A stretch of 64,000 nt of DNA from Tridacna crocea. Taxonomy: Eukaryota > Mollusca > Bivalvia > Cardiida > Cardiidae. Shown piece after piece: positions 15,201 to 30,200 of the stretch. The notes under the pieces are model-generated. The model saw nothing but the letters and a program-made list of their open reading frames with translations, was not told the origin of the DNA and made no database searches. Each line of letters begins with the position of its first letter. Position 1 is the first letter of the stretch. The DNA is taken from assembly GCA_943736015.1 (NCBI GenBank), contig OX031072.1, positions 1,492,501-1,556,500 on the forward strand, in the 5' to 3' direction. The translations under genes and the position numbers were made by a program.

Positions 15201-18200
15201 TGTTTTACATGGTATAATTATCACAGAGATGCATTAAGCCCCCTTTTGCCAGAGCATGGCTCATTTCTGTGTTTGTTCATGTATTAATTACTTTTCCGTT
15301 AAGGCAAAACCAGATAAAAGGAAAGAAAGTCCCAAGGTACCTTTGCACACATTGATATATTTTATGGTGTAATGAGGATTTTAGAACTTTTTCTTCGCTA
15401 TTTTCATTTGATGGATTTTTTAGTTTTGAATAATGAATGTTTATTATGATAATAGTTAACTCATTACCAAATGACAATATTTTAGGCCTGTCCAAATCGA
15501 AAGCATTTGCAGACGACGAAGTAAAAGTGACTGAAAATTTGAAATTTGTTTTGTCAAGGATGGAAAACTTTGTGAGAAAAGGAGGAAATGCTGGTTACCA
15601 GCATTTTCTCCTTTTCCCACAATGTTTTCTAAAGGCTTCTTTCTCAGGGTCGTGAAAAGTAGGGATTGTGTGTTGATGGGTTGAGTCTAAACACTGTCAC
15701 AAATGACCCAGTTTTTGAGTCCCAGTGTGAAAGCATCTGCAGATAACTTTTTACACTCATACTTTATGTATTAGTGTTGGACTAGATTTTTGGGCAAAGA
15801 AATGCTTTTGTACTCATGTGTTCACTTACTACTTTTTTATTTGGAATGGGGAAATGCTGTATGTTATTTATATACACATGATCCACGCTCTAGCTTAACT
15901 CTTTACCAAACGACAAAATTTTAGACTTATCCAAATTGAAAGCATTTGCAGACTACAAGATAAAAGTGATCAAAACTTTTAAATTTGTTTAGCGAAGGGT
16001 AGAAAACATTGTGGGAAAAGGAGAAAATGCTGGTTACCAGCATTTTCTCCTTTTCCCACAATGTTTTCAAAAGCCTTCTTCTTCAGGGTCGTTAAAAGTT
16101 GGGATTGTGTGGTAATGAGTTAATGCATTTCTGAGATATACATGTATGATACCAAGCTACCCATCACATGATTATAGATCCATAATCGCCACATTTTTGT
16201 GACAACTGACTTAATCATCAGGTAGACTTGTCCTTGGACATACACAAAATTGGCCGATATCGAAAAGTTTCGGTCCAGGTCAGCCTGCACGGACTGCGCA
16301 GGCTGACGTGAATCGATACTTTTTGCAGATGCATTTAGTTCCCTTATCACAGAGCATGTCTCATATGTATATCATGTGATGAATGTTGTCATTATTCATT
16401 CGTATCTATTGGTCACTTGACTTTAATCTACATGTATGCTTGTAGACGTTAGCGAACAGAAAGACTTAAATGCATTGTGGTATCTGGTAATTTTCTTATT
16501 TTTGTATGTACAAAATTACATGTATCTGTGAATCGTGTGTAGATTGGACCTCTTTTACTTGAGTTTCTTGATTACATTTTTAGAACTTTTCAGTTATAAG
16601 TTTTTCATGTCATATCTTTGTACCTCTATATGGTAGATATTCATTATCTGCCATATTACAAAAGACTTATTAAATAGGTTGGAACTGCTTACATTTTTCA
16701 GAGAAACAACTTATAGAAGCTAAAATATTTGGGTTTTCACTAGTGTGGAAGTGCCTGTTAATATTCACATGTATTTAACAGTTAATTGATTAACTCAAGC
16801 ATTTTATTATAGGAGCAAAAATATAACCCTTATCTGGTTTTTGTCTTTATTTGATTGTGTTTAGCAGTTTTCAATGCTATTAATTTCAAAGTATTTCACA
16901 GCAACTTCTGTATGGACATTTATATGCCCTAGATAATACTGACAAGGCTTTCAGGCTCATATCATCTGATTTTGAATATTCTTGATCTTTAGACATCTGA
17001 TTCAGGTTCATAATATCTGGTTTTGAATATTCTTGATCTTTAGACATCTGATTCAGGTTCATATTATCTGGTTTTGAATATTTGTGATCTTTAGACATCT
17101 GATTAACTCTTTACCACACGACAAATTATAGTCCTGTCCAAATTGAAAGCATTTGCAGATGACAGTTTCAGTGGCTCATTTGAAATGATTTTTCTTGATA
17201 GGATAGAAAACATTGTAGGAAAAGGAGAAAATGCTTGTAGTAACCAGCATTTTCTCCTTTTCCCACAATGTTTTCAAAAGCTTTCTCTATCACAGGTGTT
17301 AAAAGTCCTTGTTGTGTGGTAAAGGGTTAACTGACTACTTCTGTTTATTGTTTCTGTCAACAGAAGTTACCAGCAGGTAAAGGAAAAGGGGGAGCAGGAG
17401 GGGCTAAAGGTCAGGCCGCTAAAGGGAAACAGACACCAGGTGGCAGTGTGTTGATGACGGTGACAGGCCCCTCCCCTGTAACTCCGCCCAAACCTGAGGA
17501 AATTTCTAAGGAGTAGGTAGACTGTTTCATTCCTACGGGCTTCCAAAATAATGTTATAGAGAAAAGATTCAAACAATTTGGCCTGCAACACATGAAAAGT
17601 GGCATACATGTGTTAATCTGCTACCACACAATCCCGAATTTTAACGACCCTGTGAAAGAAGCCTTTTGAAAACATTGTGGGAAAAGGAGAAATTGCTGGT
17701 AACCAGCATTTTCTCCTTTTCCCACAATGTTTTCTTCCCTTCCTGAAACAAATTGTATTTTTTTAATTACATTTATGTTGTCATCTGCAAATGCTCTCAA
17801 CTTGGAACTGTCTAAAATTTTTGTCATTTGGTAAAGAGTTAAGTGTCGTCTTGGATCAGCCTGCGCAGTCTGCGCAGGATAACCCGAGACTGCATCCACA
17901 TTAGATTTTATCCCAGAGTAGACATGTGCAACACAGAAAATTACGTAAAAATGAAAAGTGTTCTTTGGGTGAGCCTGCGCAGGGTGTGCAGGCTGATCTG
18001 GGTTGACACAATATGCAGATCTATGTCCAAATGCCCAGTTGGTGTATAGCAAGCTATTTATCTTATATGTGTGTGCCCTGTAATGGAAGCCACTGCTAAC
18101 TTTATCTACCTTCTATTGCATTTCATGATAACCCTTTTCCAAACATTCCAAGGTTGTAGCATTCCTAAAAAAAGAACCCTTTTGAAAATGCTGTTGGAAA

Positions 18201-21200
18201 AGGAGAAAATATGAGTAAGAAGCATTTTCTCATTTTTCCCTCACTGTTTTTTCACCCAAACTTAGACAAGTTGCATAAATTGAGGCACATTAATGCAAAT
18301 TCTTTCAACTTTGGCAAGTTTGAAAATTTGTTATATGGTTAAGAGTTAACTGGCCAATGTTTAACTAAAATGTATATATTCTGTGAGGAGGTACTTGCAT
18401 TGAAACATTTGGCTCAGTAATAGCTGAAATTTGTTTCTTGAACATACAATGGTGTGAGGGTCAGACAGTAAACTTGGTGTAGGCTAGCATTTTATTTCAC
18501 AAATAATATTTTTCGCTGTATAACACCAAAACATCTCTTTATAACAATACTTTTGTTCAGTGTATTTATCAGAAGATACATTATTTTCAAGAACGCCACT
18601 TTTATTATGCCCCCTTCGGAGAAGTGGGGGTATATTGCTTTGCACTTGTCGGTCCGTCGGTCGGTCCGTAGACCACATTTTGTCCGGAGCATAACTCAAA
18701 AAGTATTTCAGGTATCATCTTGAAACTACATAGGTGGATAGATCTCATTAAGGAGAAGTGCAGTGCATATGAATCATAACTCTTCCCATCATATTTTTGG
18801 AGTTATTGCCCTTTGTTGATTTTCATACTTAATTTTTGTCTGGAGCATAACTCAAAAAGTATTTCAGGTATCACCTTGAAACCTCATAGGTGGATAGATC
18901 TCATTCAGGAGAAGTGCATTGCACAAGAACCATAACTCTGCCCATAATAGTTTTGCAGTTATAGACCTTTGTTGATTTTCGTATAAAAGTTGATAGTTCT
19001 CATAAATGGGAAGTGCAGTGCCCAAGAATTGTTAATTTATCATTTAAAATTTTTGAGTAATTACCCTTTGTTCATTTTTGCACTTTGAATGTAACAGTTT
19101 ATAATCACATGTTATATTTAGAATTGGATGCCATTAGGGGGGCATACATGTTTTACAAACATATCTTGTTTCTCTTTGCAGTTCAACAGCCTATGCAGCA
19201 GCAGTTGGATCATTACTTAGACAGTTCAGAGGAAAGTTCAATTCTTACACAGTACCATGTTATGTGGCTTCAGGAGAGTGTACAAATCCTGGGGAACTGC
19301 CTTATAGGTGGGTCGGTTATTGAGAGTTGCATTATAGGTGCTAATATTAATCTTTTCCTGACAACATATTGTTTAAATGGTACTAGACTTTTTGAACATT
19401 TACAGAACAATTCAGAGTTTTGGTGACATTGAGAAAGAAATCTTTTCAAAATATCATGGCTTATAGAGAATATGCTGGTTACCAGCATTTGTAGTTTGGC
19501 TGTTGTCAACAAAAAATGTACAGGGAATGTCACATAGCCCAAGCTACTGCCAACACTGTTGTCTGCATTGATGTGCAGACACTTAACTTTTTCTAAAACT
19601 CTGTCATTTTACAATATCTCTATCATTAATGAAGATGTTTGTTTCAAAACTTGGACAAGTTGTTTACTATCCTAAAGGGGAACACAAATAATAAGGGCAG
19701 GACACTATCAAGTTATTCCCCTTTTCTGACTTTGATTATTCACTGAAAATCAAGTAATTGCAGCCAAACATGGGCACTTGCATGCAGTTATTTTGTTTCC
19801 TTCTCCGAGAATGTTTTCAAAAGATATTTAACTCATTACCAAACGACAAAAATTTTAGGTATGTCCAAATCAAAAGCATTTGCATACAACAAAACAAGAT
19901 TGCCTAAGATTTTGAAATTTGTTTTGTGAAGGGTAGAAAACATTGTGAGAACAGGAGAAAATGCTGGTTACCAGCATTTTCTCCTTTTCCCACAATGTTT
20001 TCTAAAGTCTTCTCTCTCAGGGTCGTCTGAAGTAGGGATTGTGTGGTAATGGGTTAACATACAGGATTGCTTAGTAAATATGTTGTCAGTAATACCATCT
20101 GTGTTTTATTTCAGTATACAGAATTCCCTTTACTTAGAAATCCACTGCCCAGTGATCAAACCTCCGCTTGTAGTTATATCTGACAGTGGGAAAACAACAA
20201 CAGATTTTGGGGATATTTCTATTGGTCAGAACTCCTTCAAGTCTATCACAATACAGAATATCTCGCGGAGAACTGTGGAGGTAAGACCATTGGCATGCAT
20301 ACTGTATCACATAATTGAAAAAAAGAATTTGAACAGATGAATAATGTCGTATGGTTTAATTAACTCATTATCAAACAACAAAATTTACTTTTGTCCAAAT
20401 TGAAAGCATTTGCAGACGACAAAATAAAATTGATTGAAAAATTAGGAATTTGTATTGTGAAAGATAAAAGAATTGTGAGAAAAGGAGAATGCTGGTTACC
20501 AGCATTTACTCATTTTCCCATAATGTTTTCTAAAGGCTTCTTCCTCAGGCTCGTCAAAAGTAGGGATTGTGTGGTAATGGGTTCACTCATGAATTGAAAA
20601 AACAACTGTTGATCAAAATTGCTTGAGAAGCGTTCTTGCAAAAGGGGGTTTAATTACTCCATGATACATGATATCAGAGGTAGCCAAGCATCACATGCAT
20701 GTAATTATGGATGCATGAAATTAGCATTGTCAGCTGAATCCTGTGGTAGAATGGTCCTCAGACATGAAGAAAATATACTAAAAGCAAAACGTTTTGATCC
20801 ATGTCAGCCTGCGCAGACAGTGCAGGCTGACATGGGTCAAAACTTTTTTTTTTTTTTTTTCAAATGCATTAAACCCCCTTCTCATGTGGCACATTTTATA
20901 AAAATTTTATTAATCTTTGGCTTTGTTTCATATATGGAGTGCAACACGCGAAAAGGGTCATTCGGACATTTGCGTAAAGTGTCGTCTCTGATCAGCGTCT
21001 GCAGTCTGCACAGGCTAATCCGAAATGACACTTTCCGATTTTATGTGATTTTCTGTTTTATGCAAGTCTACTGTAGCACAAAATCTAATGTAGTTGTAAA
21101 GTGCCGTCCCGGATTAGCCTGCGCGGACTGCGCAGGCTAATCCGAGACGACACTTTACGCAAATGTCCGAATGCACCTTTTCGCGTGTTGCACTCCATAT

Positions 21201-24200
21201 GGTCATATTTTAACATCACTGCAAATCAAATTTATTGACATTTCAGCTTTCTTCTTCCTCTCTGGACACATCTGGTCCATTTCAAGTAGTTAATGCCTTC
21301 AGAGTTCTGCCCCCTGATGCTACTCACACGATGTTGGTCTCGTTTACGCCTCATGCAGGACAAGTGGTAAGTTACTGTGTAAACTTGATACCTTGTTAAC
21401 AAATGAATGTTGTAATGAAGTAGGTAATTTTGTAAATGATTTTAGATATGGATAAAATACTTGGTATTGATAAAAGTTTTAGAGACAAAAATGTATAAAC
21501 ATTCTGGTTAAAATGAATCTACTGAAGAAATAATTATGTTTTGATTGCCCAATGATAAGTGGAATTTTGTAGCATCAGCCTTCATATTTATACCTTTGCA
21601 TAAACCCATTACCACACAATCACTATTTTTGAGGACCCTGAGAAAGAAGCCTTTAGAAAACATTGTGCAAAAAGGAGAAAATGCTGGTAACCAGTATTTT
21701 CTCCTTTTCCCACAGTGCTTTCTACCCTTCACAAAACAAATTTCAAATTTTCAGTCACTTTTATTTTGTTGTCTGTAAATGCTTTTGATTTGGACAAACC
21801 TAAAATATTGTCGTTTGGTAATGAGTTAAAGCAAAAATAAATTGTAATTTTAAGAGTGGACAAATTTGAGTAATATTTTTATGACCACACGATTATAAAT
21901 ATTTTTCCAAGTCTCCGAGTCATTTATGATTCTTTAGATATGTATATAAGTGAAGGACTTTACAAGCTTTCATTAGATTTTGTCCCAAACCTTTTGTAAT
22001 TTATGATTACAAATAAAGATATTGGTATGTTTTAAACCAAATATGTGTACATGTATTTATAATTTCATTATGAAACAGTTTAGAGAAGAGCTGCTGATAC
22101 ACAGTCTAACCTCCTCACTACACATCACATTGATGGGTAAAGGGGTGACGCCCTTCATCAATCTACAGCCCAATGTAGCGGAGAAAGGTGTGATGGACAT
22201 GGGCTCTGTTCTTGCAGGGGAATATCTCGAAAAAACATTTAAGGTTTGTCTATCTCTTTTTCCACAGAATTCTGAGTTTTAATGACCCTGAGGGAAAATC
22301 CTTTTGAAAACATGGTGGGAAATGGAGAAAATGCTGGTAAACAGCATTTTCTCGTTTTCCCACTTTGTTTTCCACCCGTTCCAATACAAATGTCGATATT
22401 TCAGCCACATTTCTTTTGTCATCTCCCGATGCTTTTATTTTAACCCTTTCCCAAACGACAAATTTTAGACTCTTACAAACTCAAAGAGTTTGCAGACAAT
22501 TTCAAATTCGATAAAAATGGCAGAAAGTTCTCCAAATGGGAAGAATACATTGTGAGAAAAGGAGAAATTGCTCATTATGAGCAATTTCTCCTATTCCCAC
22601 AGTGTTTTCAAAAGACTTGTACTGCAGACATGTAAAAACAAGGACTTGTTTGGGAGAGGTTTAAACGAGTCTAAACTTTTGTCATTTTTTGAGAAGTTTA
22701 AAGTTGTTTTTTTTTTCAGGAAACAAAATTTTTGGCTTACCAAAATTGAAAGCATTGGCATGTGACAAATTGGATGTGGCTGATATGATTTGCTTGGTCT
22801 TTGATAGGGTGGAAAACATTGTAGGAAAAGGAGAAAAATGCTGGTTACAGGAATTGTTTGGTAAAGAGTTAAACAACAACAACTATTTTTTTATCCACAA
22901 AGACAAAAAATTAAAAAGTGGGAGTTCAAATCAAGGTTTTATCAAAACTCTCCACAAGCAGTGAAGAAAGCGAATGGAAACAAATGCTGCACAACTGCAA
23001 AGCCGCAAAAACTAAATAAACTCTTTTTTTTCTTTGTTACAGATGCAGAATGGATCCTCTTTATCTATTGACTACCAGATACGACTTGAAAGTCTGTCTT
23101 TGTTACGTCACGCCCATGCTCAGGAAATACCTCCGTTTATCGACCAGAATAAAAAATCGCAGGTTGGAGTACAGAATAACAATGGTCAAAATGTGTTTGA
23201 TTTAGTTCCGGCAGAAGGGAGGATAGCCCCAGGTAAAACTGTCCTTGTTAATACTTTACCACATAATCCTGATGTTTAATTTAACCCTTCACCACACAAC
23301 AAAATTTTAGACCAGTCTGAATTGAAAGCATTTGCAGATGACAGTTTCAGTCTGGATCATATGAAATGGTATTTCTTTGATAGGGTAAAAAACATTGTGG
23401 GAAAATGAGAAAATGCTGGTTACCAGCATTTTCTCCTTTTCCCACAATGTTTTCAAAAGGCTTGTTTACCAGGGTCGTCAGATGTCGTCATTGTGAGGTA
23501 AAGGGTTAAACATATTTATTTTACATCGATTGAGAAACAAGTTCTTACAACTTATGCTAATCTCTCTCGATTCTGCTTCCTGGGAACTACACCAGTACTC
23601 GTGCCGAATGTGTGGGCCAATGAAAAATCCCGAAGTTGACACCCGCTCACGGGTATCGAACTCAGGACCTTTTGATTACGGGGGCCGATGCTCTACCTCA
23701 CCACCACAGACACCACAAAATCCTGATGTTTAATGACCCTGATAGAGAAGGCTCATGAGACATTGGTAACCAGCATTTTCTCCTTATCCCACACTGTTTT
23801 CAGCTTACCAAAGACAAATATCATCATTTTGGCTACATTTAATTTGTTTTCATCCAAATGCTTTCAATTGGGTTCATTCCGAAGTTTTATTGTTTGGTAA
23901 AGACTTTATAACTGCAGACAGTTTTTGCCTTATATACTACCAAAACACGTCAAATGTAATTAACTCTTTACCAAACGACAAAATTTTAGGTTTGTCCAAA
24001 TCGAAAGCATTTGCAGATGACAGAATAAAAGTGACTGAAAACTTGAATTTGTTTATGAAGTTTAGAAAACATTGTAGGAAAAGAAGAAAATGCTGGTTAC
24101 CAGCATTTTTTCCTTTTCCCACAATGTTTTCTAAAGGCGTCTTTCTCAGGGTTGTCGTCAAAAGTAAGGATTGTGTGGTAATGGGTTAATTGATCTTTTG

Positions 24201-27200
24201 TCTTGAATAGATTCAAATATTTATTTTTTCATTTTTTATATTTTCACAACATAAATTATAATTGCCAAGTTGTCTATCCATGTGTCAGTGGATCTGCTTG
24301 TCTTTACATTTTTCTGTGCTATATCTCAGCAATGGCCAGGAGAAATTTTACAACACTTCATGGGAAGAGGAGGTACATATACATATTTTTTCAACTCACT
24401 CTTTGTTGATGCTTTTTCTTTTTTGGCAGAGTTCAGACCATTTGAGTTTCCCTTATGGCTGTTAGCATAGGTTTTTTGAGAGTTTCATGCTTTAACTCTT
24501 TGACTAAATGACAAAATTTTAGACTGTTCCAAATTGAAAGCATTTGCAGACAACAAAATAAATGTGACTTAAATATTGAAATTTATTTTGGGAAGGGTAG
24601 AAAACACTGTGGGAAAAGGAGAAAATGCTGGTTACCAGCATTTTCTCCTTTTCCCACAGTGTTTTCAAAAGGCTTCTTTCTAAGGGTCGTTAAAAGTTGG
24701 GATTGTGTGGTAAAGAGTTAAAGAACATCCATCAATTTTACAGATAATCTTACTTTTACTTTGTTGTATGCCTAAAAATGACTTATATTTATGTGTTACA
24801 AAAGAATTAAGAATTAGTAGTTCATTGAGACTGTCCTATCTGCAAAATTGAGTATCTCCTTAAATGGCATACCCAGAGTTTTCCCTGGACTTTCTGATGT
24901 GGGGGTCATTTGACTCCCTTCAAATGAATAAGAAAAGGCACACCTATAAATTTTTTAGGGTCATTTGGAAAATTTGGGGGTCCAAATTTAAGGGGGGTCA
25001 GGGAAAACCCTGCATACTAGTACTCGAGCATGTTTTAACCTTGCAGCAATCAATCATGAGTTTACCAACCTTTAGAAAGAAGACAAAAGCCCTCTTTATC
25101 ATATTTTTTAAAACTCTGGATTGTTTGGTATAGATAACAACAGGTGACAGCTGAAAAAAAAGTTATTGCTAACTAAAGGTTAAACTTTTTCTGTTTTTAA
25201 GGCGGTTTCATCGAAATCACAGTTACCTTTTCTCCCGACCACCACAGCGACTTTTACTCTGATGGTGTAAGAATTGAACTGTTTGGAAAGGTAAGTGTAT
25301 TTCTCTTATTTTCTCTTCACAATCATAAGTTTTAATGACTCTGAAGAAGAAGGCCTTTGAAAACAAAGAAAAGGAGAAAATGCTGATAAAAGGTTTATAC
25401 ATTTTGTCCTACAGATAGCATTTTGTCTTTTGGCAGCAGGGCACATTTGACTAGATGTTGGCAAGCGTTGTTGGTTTTTGGTTTGATATCTTTACAAAGA
25501 TATTTACAAAGTTGGCCTGTTTTAAATTTGCCTGAGGAAATAATAAGTCAAATTAAATAATAGTACATCACTATTAACCCATTACCACATAATCGTTTTG
25601 AGACCAGTGTTGATTGTTTGAAAATGTACCATGTATGCTAGAAAGGCATTGCCTTCATTGCGCAATGAAAGGTCTCGATCACAGAACTTCCATCTCATTT
25701 CATCCAAATATGGTAATATGGTGTCATTTACCCTACATTTCTTGCAATTGATGTAATATTGTAATGCTTTGCTATGCAGAGAGGGTATGCCATGGGGAAT
25801 AACTGAAAAGAACTGTACTGGATTTTGATAAAGTTCCTCCCAGAAATAAATAGAACATTTGGGGATGGGGTGTTAAAGATCAAAATTTATTTCATTGAGT
25901 GAACATGTTCGGTAATATTTTCATGTCAGAGTGGCACAGCCACAAGTGAAAATATTACTGATGGTGAAATAAACTTCAATCTTTAACCGAAAAAAAAAAC
26001 AAAAAAACCCTTGATATACATGTATCAGTGCTGTTTATGTATGTTTGTTTTTACTTTACTTAATAGGAGGAATCTCATGCCTTTAGAATAAAAGGAACAG
26101 CCAAGCCCAAGATCATGTTTATAGAAGGTGGTGAACAGTTATATCCAAGTGTGGAATCTTTAACTGTTAAACCTGTCTTACAACTGGAAGAGGAAGGTAA
26201 ATATATAAAAACCTCAAAATATATGTGTGGTGTTGGCTGTAGAGCTGTAACGATACACTCGAATATTCGGTGCACCGAATATTTTTTTCCCGGCGAATAC
26301 GTATCGTATTCGTCTGTCCGAGAACCGAATATTGGCGAATACAACAAACATAAATAATCCGGAATGCTTACAGCTCGGTCAAATTCAACAAAATTTTGCC
26401 CGAAGAACTAATCTCAGCAATTTTATGTAGATGTAAACAATGATTGAAAGCGAAACAACTCTGAGAGGTCTGTATGACGCTTTATGGCACAATATGTCGT
26501 AAACTACACGAAGTGGAATTAACAATTGAAAATAGGTTTTTTATTCTAAATATTAATTATTAGAATTTAAGAAATAAAAGTTTTTTTTTCTATCTATCGT
26601 CATTGTGTACAGGTTTAACATTTAATATAGCGACATGCTGTAAAGGAGTCGCTCGTATTTCCCGCAAAATGTCAGACGTGATTGTTAGTCCACCGGCAAA
26701 ATTTAAGTTCCCCGTTTGGAAATATTTCGGGTTTCCACGAGCAAAGGAGGGGGACAAGGTCATAAAAATAGAAATCTCGACAGTTTACAGACTATGCAGT
26801 CATGAAATAAAGTATATCAAGCTAAATATCAATCAATTTTAATAGGTCAAACTGACCAAATATAAAGTCGGCCCCTAGTCAAAACGGCCTCGGTCTGTCA
26901 AACGTACGTGACAAGAAGTCAAATCGGCACCATTCTTAAATGAAAAATATAACCGGTCAAGCCCAGAAATGGGCAATTTGGCCCTGTTTTAGTATAATTT
27001 TTCAAATATATGTACTTATAAAGATATTTCTTTGATATTCATTTATATTTTTTCTGAGACTAATTTGGAGGCCAGTTTGTATGAAGATGACAAATGATTG
27101 GTATATCAATGTTTAGGTTTACAGATTTAAATGATTAAGAGTGTGCATGAAGTATGTGTGAGATGTTTCCTACAAATTCAAAAAATTTCATAGTATCAAG

Positions 27201-30200
27201 CAGTAGAGTTGATTAACCCATTACTCAATGACAAAATTTTACACTTGTCCAAATTGAAAGCATTTGCAGAAGACAAAATGAATGTTGCTAAATTGATGAT
27301 TTATGTCTTTGATAGAGCAGAAAATATTGTGGGTAAAGAAAAAAATGCTGGTTACCAGCAAAGTGTCCTTTTCCCACAGTGTTTTCTACCCATTTGAAGA
27401 ACTTTCTGCCATTTATATCAAATTTGAAATTGTCTTCTGCAAAATCTGTCCTTTGGGAAAGGGTTAAATCAATATTTAAGCCAGGTAGGCTTTTTTCATT
27501 ACTTTATTAATATTGATATGACTTTTTTTTAAATCCAAAGTATTGAAAAAATAATTCATTTTGTGCCTGGAAAAAATTTATATTCATGAATAAATATTCG
27601 TATTCGTGCCCCTGTATCGTGATGTGTATTCATATTCGTGACCTCCTGTATCGTTACAGCCCTAGTTGGCTGTTGTGTGCATATAGCACCAAATTAAAAA
27701 TGATGCATTGATGAATTTACTTGCATTAATCTTTACCACATGACAAAAATATAGACTAGTGGAAATTGAAAGCATTTGCGGACAATTTAAACATGGCTCA
27801 AGGGATGGAATTGGTATTTAATAGGGTAAAAAAACATTGTGGGAAAAGGAGAAAATGCTGGTTACCAGCATTTTCACATGTTCCTACATTGTTTTCTAAA
27901 GGTTCTGTTTTAGGGGTCATCAAAACCAGGGATTGTGTGGTAAATGTATTTCAAATAAAGTCTTCTGTTAGTGGAAAAACAAAGAGTTTGCAAGATAGTT
28001 TTGTTTTTAATTTGATTTCAGATCTGAAACAACATTTACCAGTGGTGCTTGTAACATTACAGTCTATATTTAAAGATGACGCGTACATTCCCGCTTCCAA
28101 AGAAATACAGATTGGTTGTGTTAGAACTATGGCTGTCAGTCAGAAAAAGGTTTGTTGTAGTGGAATAAGCTTTCATAGGATGGTGACTTAATCATTACCA
28201 GTTTACTTTCAGCCTTTTTTCTTGTATCATGGTTAACGAAATCAGTTAACTCTACCGAACTACAAAATTTTAAACTTGTTGAAATTGAGAGCACTTGCAG
28301 ATGACAAAATAAATGCTAATCAGAAATTAGAATGTGTACTGGGAAGGATAAAAAACATTGTTAGAAAAGGAAAAATGTTAGTTACCAGCATATTCTCCTT
28401 TTTTCACAATGTTTTCAAACACTTTCTTTCTCAGAGTTTTTAAAAATCGGGCTTTTGTGGTAAAGGATCAAATTCTTTTCAGATTTTTTTTTTCATGGAT
28501 AATGAATAAGTTAAGTTACTTATTATAAGATTAAATCGTAGTCTTAAATTCATGATACTTGTTTCATAAGGGTAGAGAAATTGTTGGAAAAGGAGCAGAT
28601 GCTTGTTACTAGTATTTTCTCCTTTTCCAACAGTATTCTGTGTTCCTTCAAATACAAGTCATCTTCTGCAAGTTAAGCAAAGATAATAAGTGTGTCTATA
28701 ACTCTTACCATATAATATAGGGTTACGTTTTTGAGGTCGTTAACATTCGCAGAGGCCCGAAAAATGCTTTAACGCCCGAGTGCGAAGCACGAAGGTGTTT
28801 AAGTATTTTGAGGGCCTCTGCGAATGTTAACGACCGAAAAAAACGTGAATTAACGCTATTATTGCATAAAGTAGAGGTATTCTAACAATAAATTGCACAC
28901 ATAGCAAAAATATTTCCATAGAAATGCAAATAAGCGAATTTCAAATGTTCTGTACGCAAATGGGTCAAAACCGGAAGTCGGCGAAGCAGTTTTTGTTACG
29001 ATTAGGAAAGGGCCGTTAGTCCTGTATGCCAGTTTTGATTCTCTCGCTGTAAATACACTTTTATCGATTTTTAATACACACTGGACTTATGTTGAATAAA
29101 ATTGCACACATTAGGACGATTACAACTAGGATGAATGCGTAGATATAAATTTATGTAACTGAAGGCGACAGAGGGTTCGATATACATCAAGCGAGGAGGA
29201 CTGATCACGTCAAAAAGTGGGTGGGATGTAGCTGCTTTAGAGTACATTTCACAGCTGAATTTTTGTTCAGATCTCGATTAAACTGAGATTCTGTGCAAAG
29301 GTTTGTTTGTGGTGTACTAATATCATCAAAGACATGCCATGAAAAGGATCGAATATGGTACGAATTCCTACAGTTTGATGGTCGGAGTCTAGGGAAAATC
29401 TGACAAGGACAAACGTTGTTTACAAGGTAGGCCCGAATCGAGGATATTGATAGTACAAACCCGGGCGTTAACGGCGCGTGAATTTACTGATTAATACACG
29501 TTTTCTCCCGTTAACCGCCCGATTTTTACCCGTTAATACATGCTTATAATGGCCCGAAAAGGAACGTTTTATGCAATAATATGCAATAATGTGGTGTTTT
29601 AACAGCCCTGGGAAAAAAGTATTTTAAAACCTTGTCTGTTTACTCTTTACCAAAGTACAAAGTTTTAGACTGGTCCAAATTGAAAGCATTTGCAGACGAC
29701 AAAATAAATGTGACTGCAAGTTTGAATTTTTTTTTGTGGAGAGTGGAAAACATTGTGGGAAAAGGAGAAAATGCTGGTTACCAGCATTTTCTCCTTTTCC
29801 CACAATGTTTTCACAAGGCTTTTTTTCTCAGGGTCGTTAAAAGTTTGGATTGTCTGATAACGAGCTAAAAGGAGATTATTCCGTTACCAGATTTTTCACT
29901 TTTAATCACTTTTTTTTTTTTTATTCTTTTAAAGACATATTCCTTTTCTTGAGCCTCATATGATTTTTCATCTTTAAGTGCTCTGAATTTGAACAAGTCT
30001 AAACTTTTATCCTTTGACAGTTACTGACATAACTGGCTATAATTTTGTCATTGGTCTGCATGAATAAATAACATCTATATATGTTTGGAGTGACTAACTC
30101 ATTAACAATTTTTTGCATGCGTTTATTCTGTAGTTGCTAATTAACCCTTTACCACGCAATCCCTACTTTTGACGACCCTTAGAAAGAAGCCTTCAGAAAA

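Larger units (their letters stand above)
26240..27664 (+). mobile_element. hAT element, non-autonomous, 1,425 bp, perfect 8-bp TSD
   Basis: Ends TAGAGCTGTAACGATAC on the left and the inverse TAGGGCTGTAACGATAC on the right, flanked by GTTGGCTG at 26,232-26,239 and 27,665-27,672. It retains a BED-finger-like fragment (26,669-26,842) and contains a nested TTAA MITE (27,213-27,466), which is therefore younger. Terminal zones are rich in ATTCG/CGAATA repeats. Confidence 0.9.

Noticed and set aside
24294..24370. Possible extra CFAP74 exon starting after TATATCTCAG
   Set aside because: The flanking exons already join in frame (RIAPG/GFIEITVTF), and the segment has no good donor in a fitting phase.
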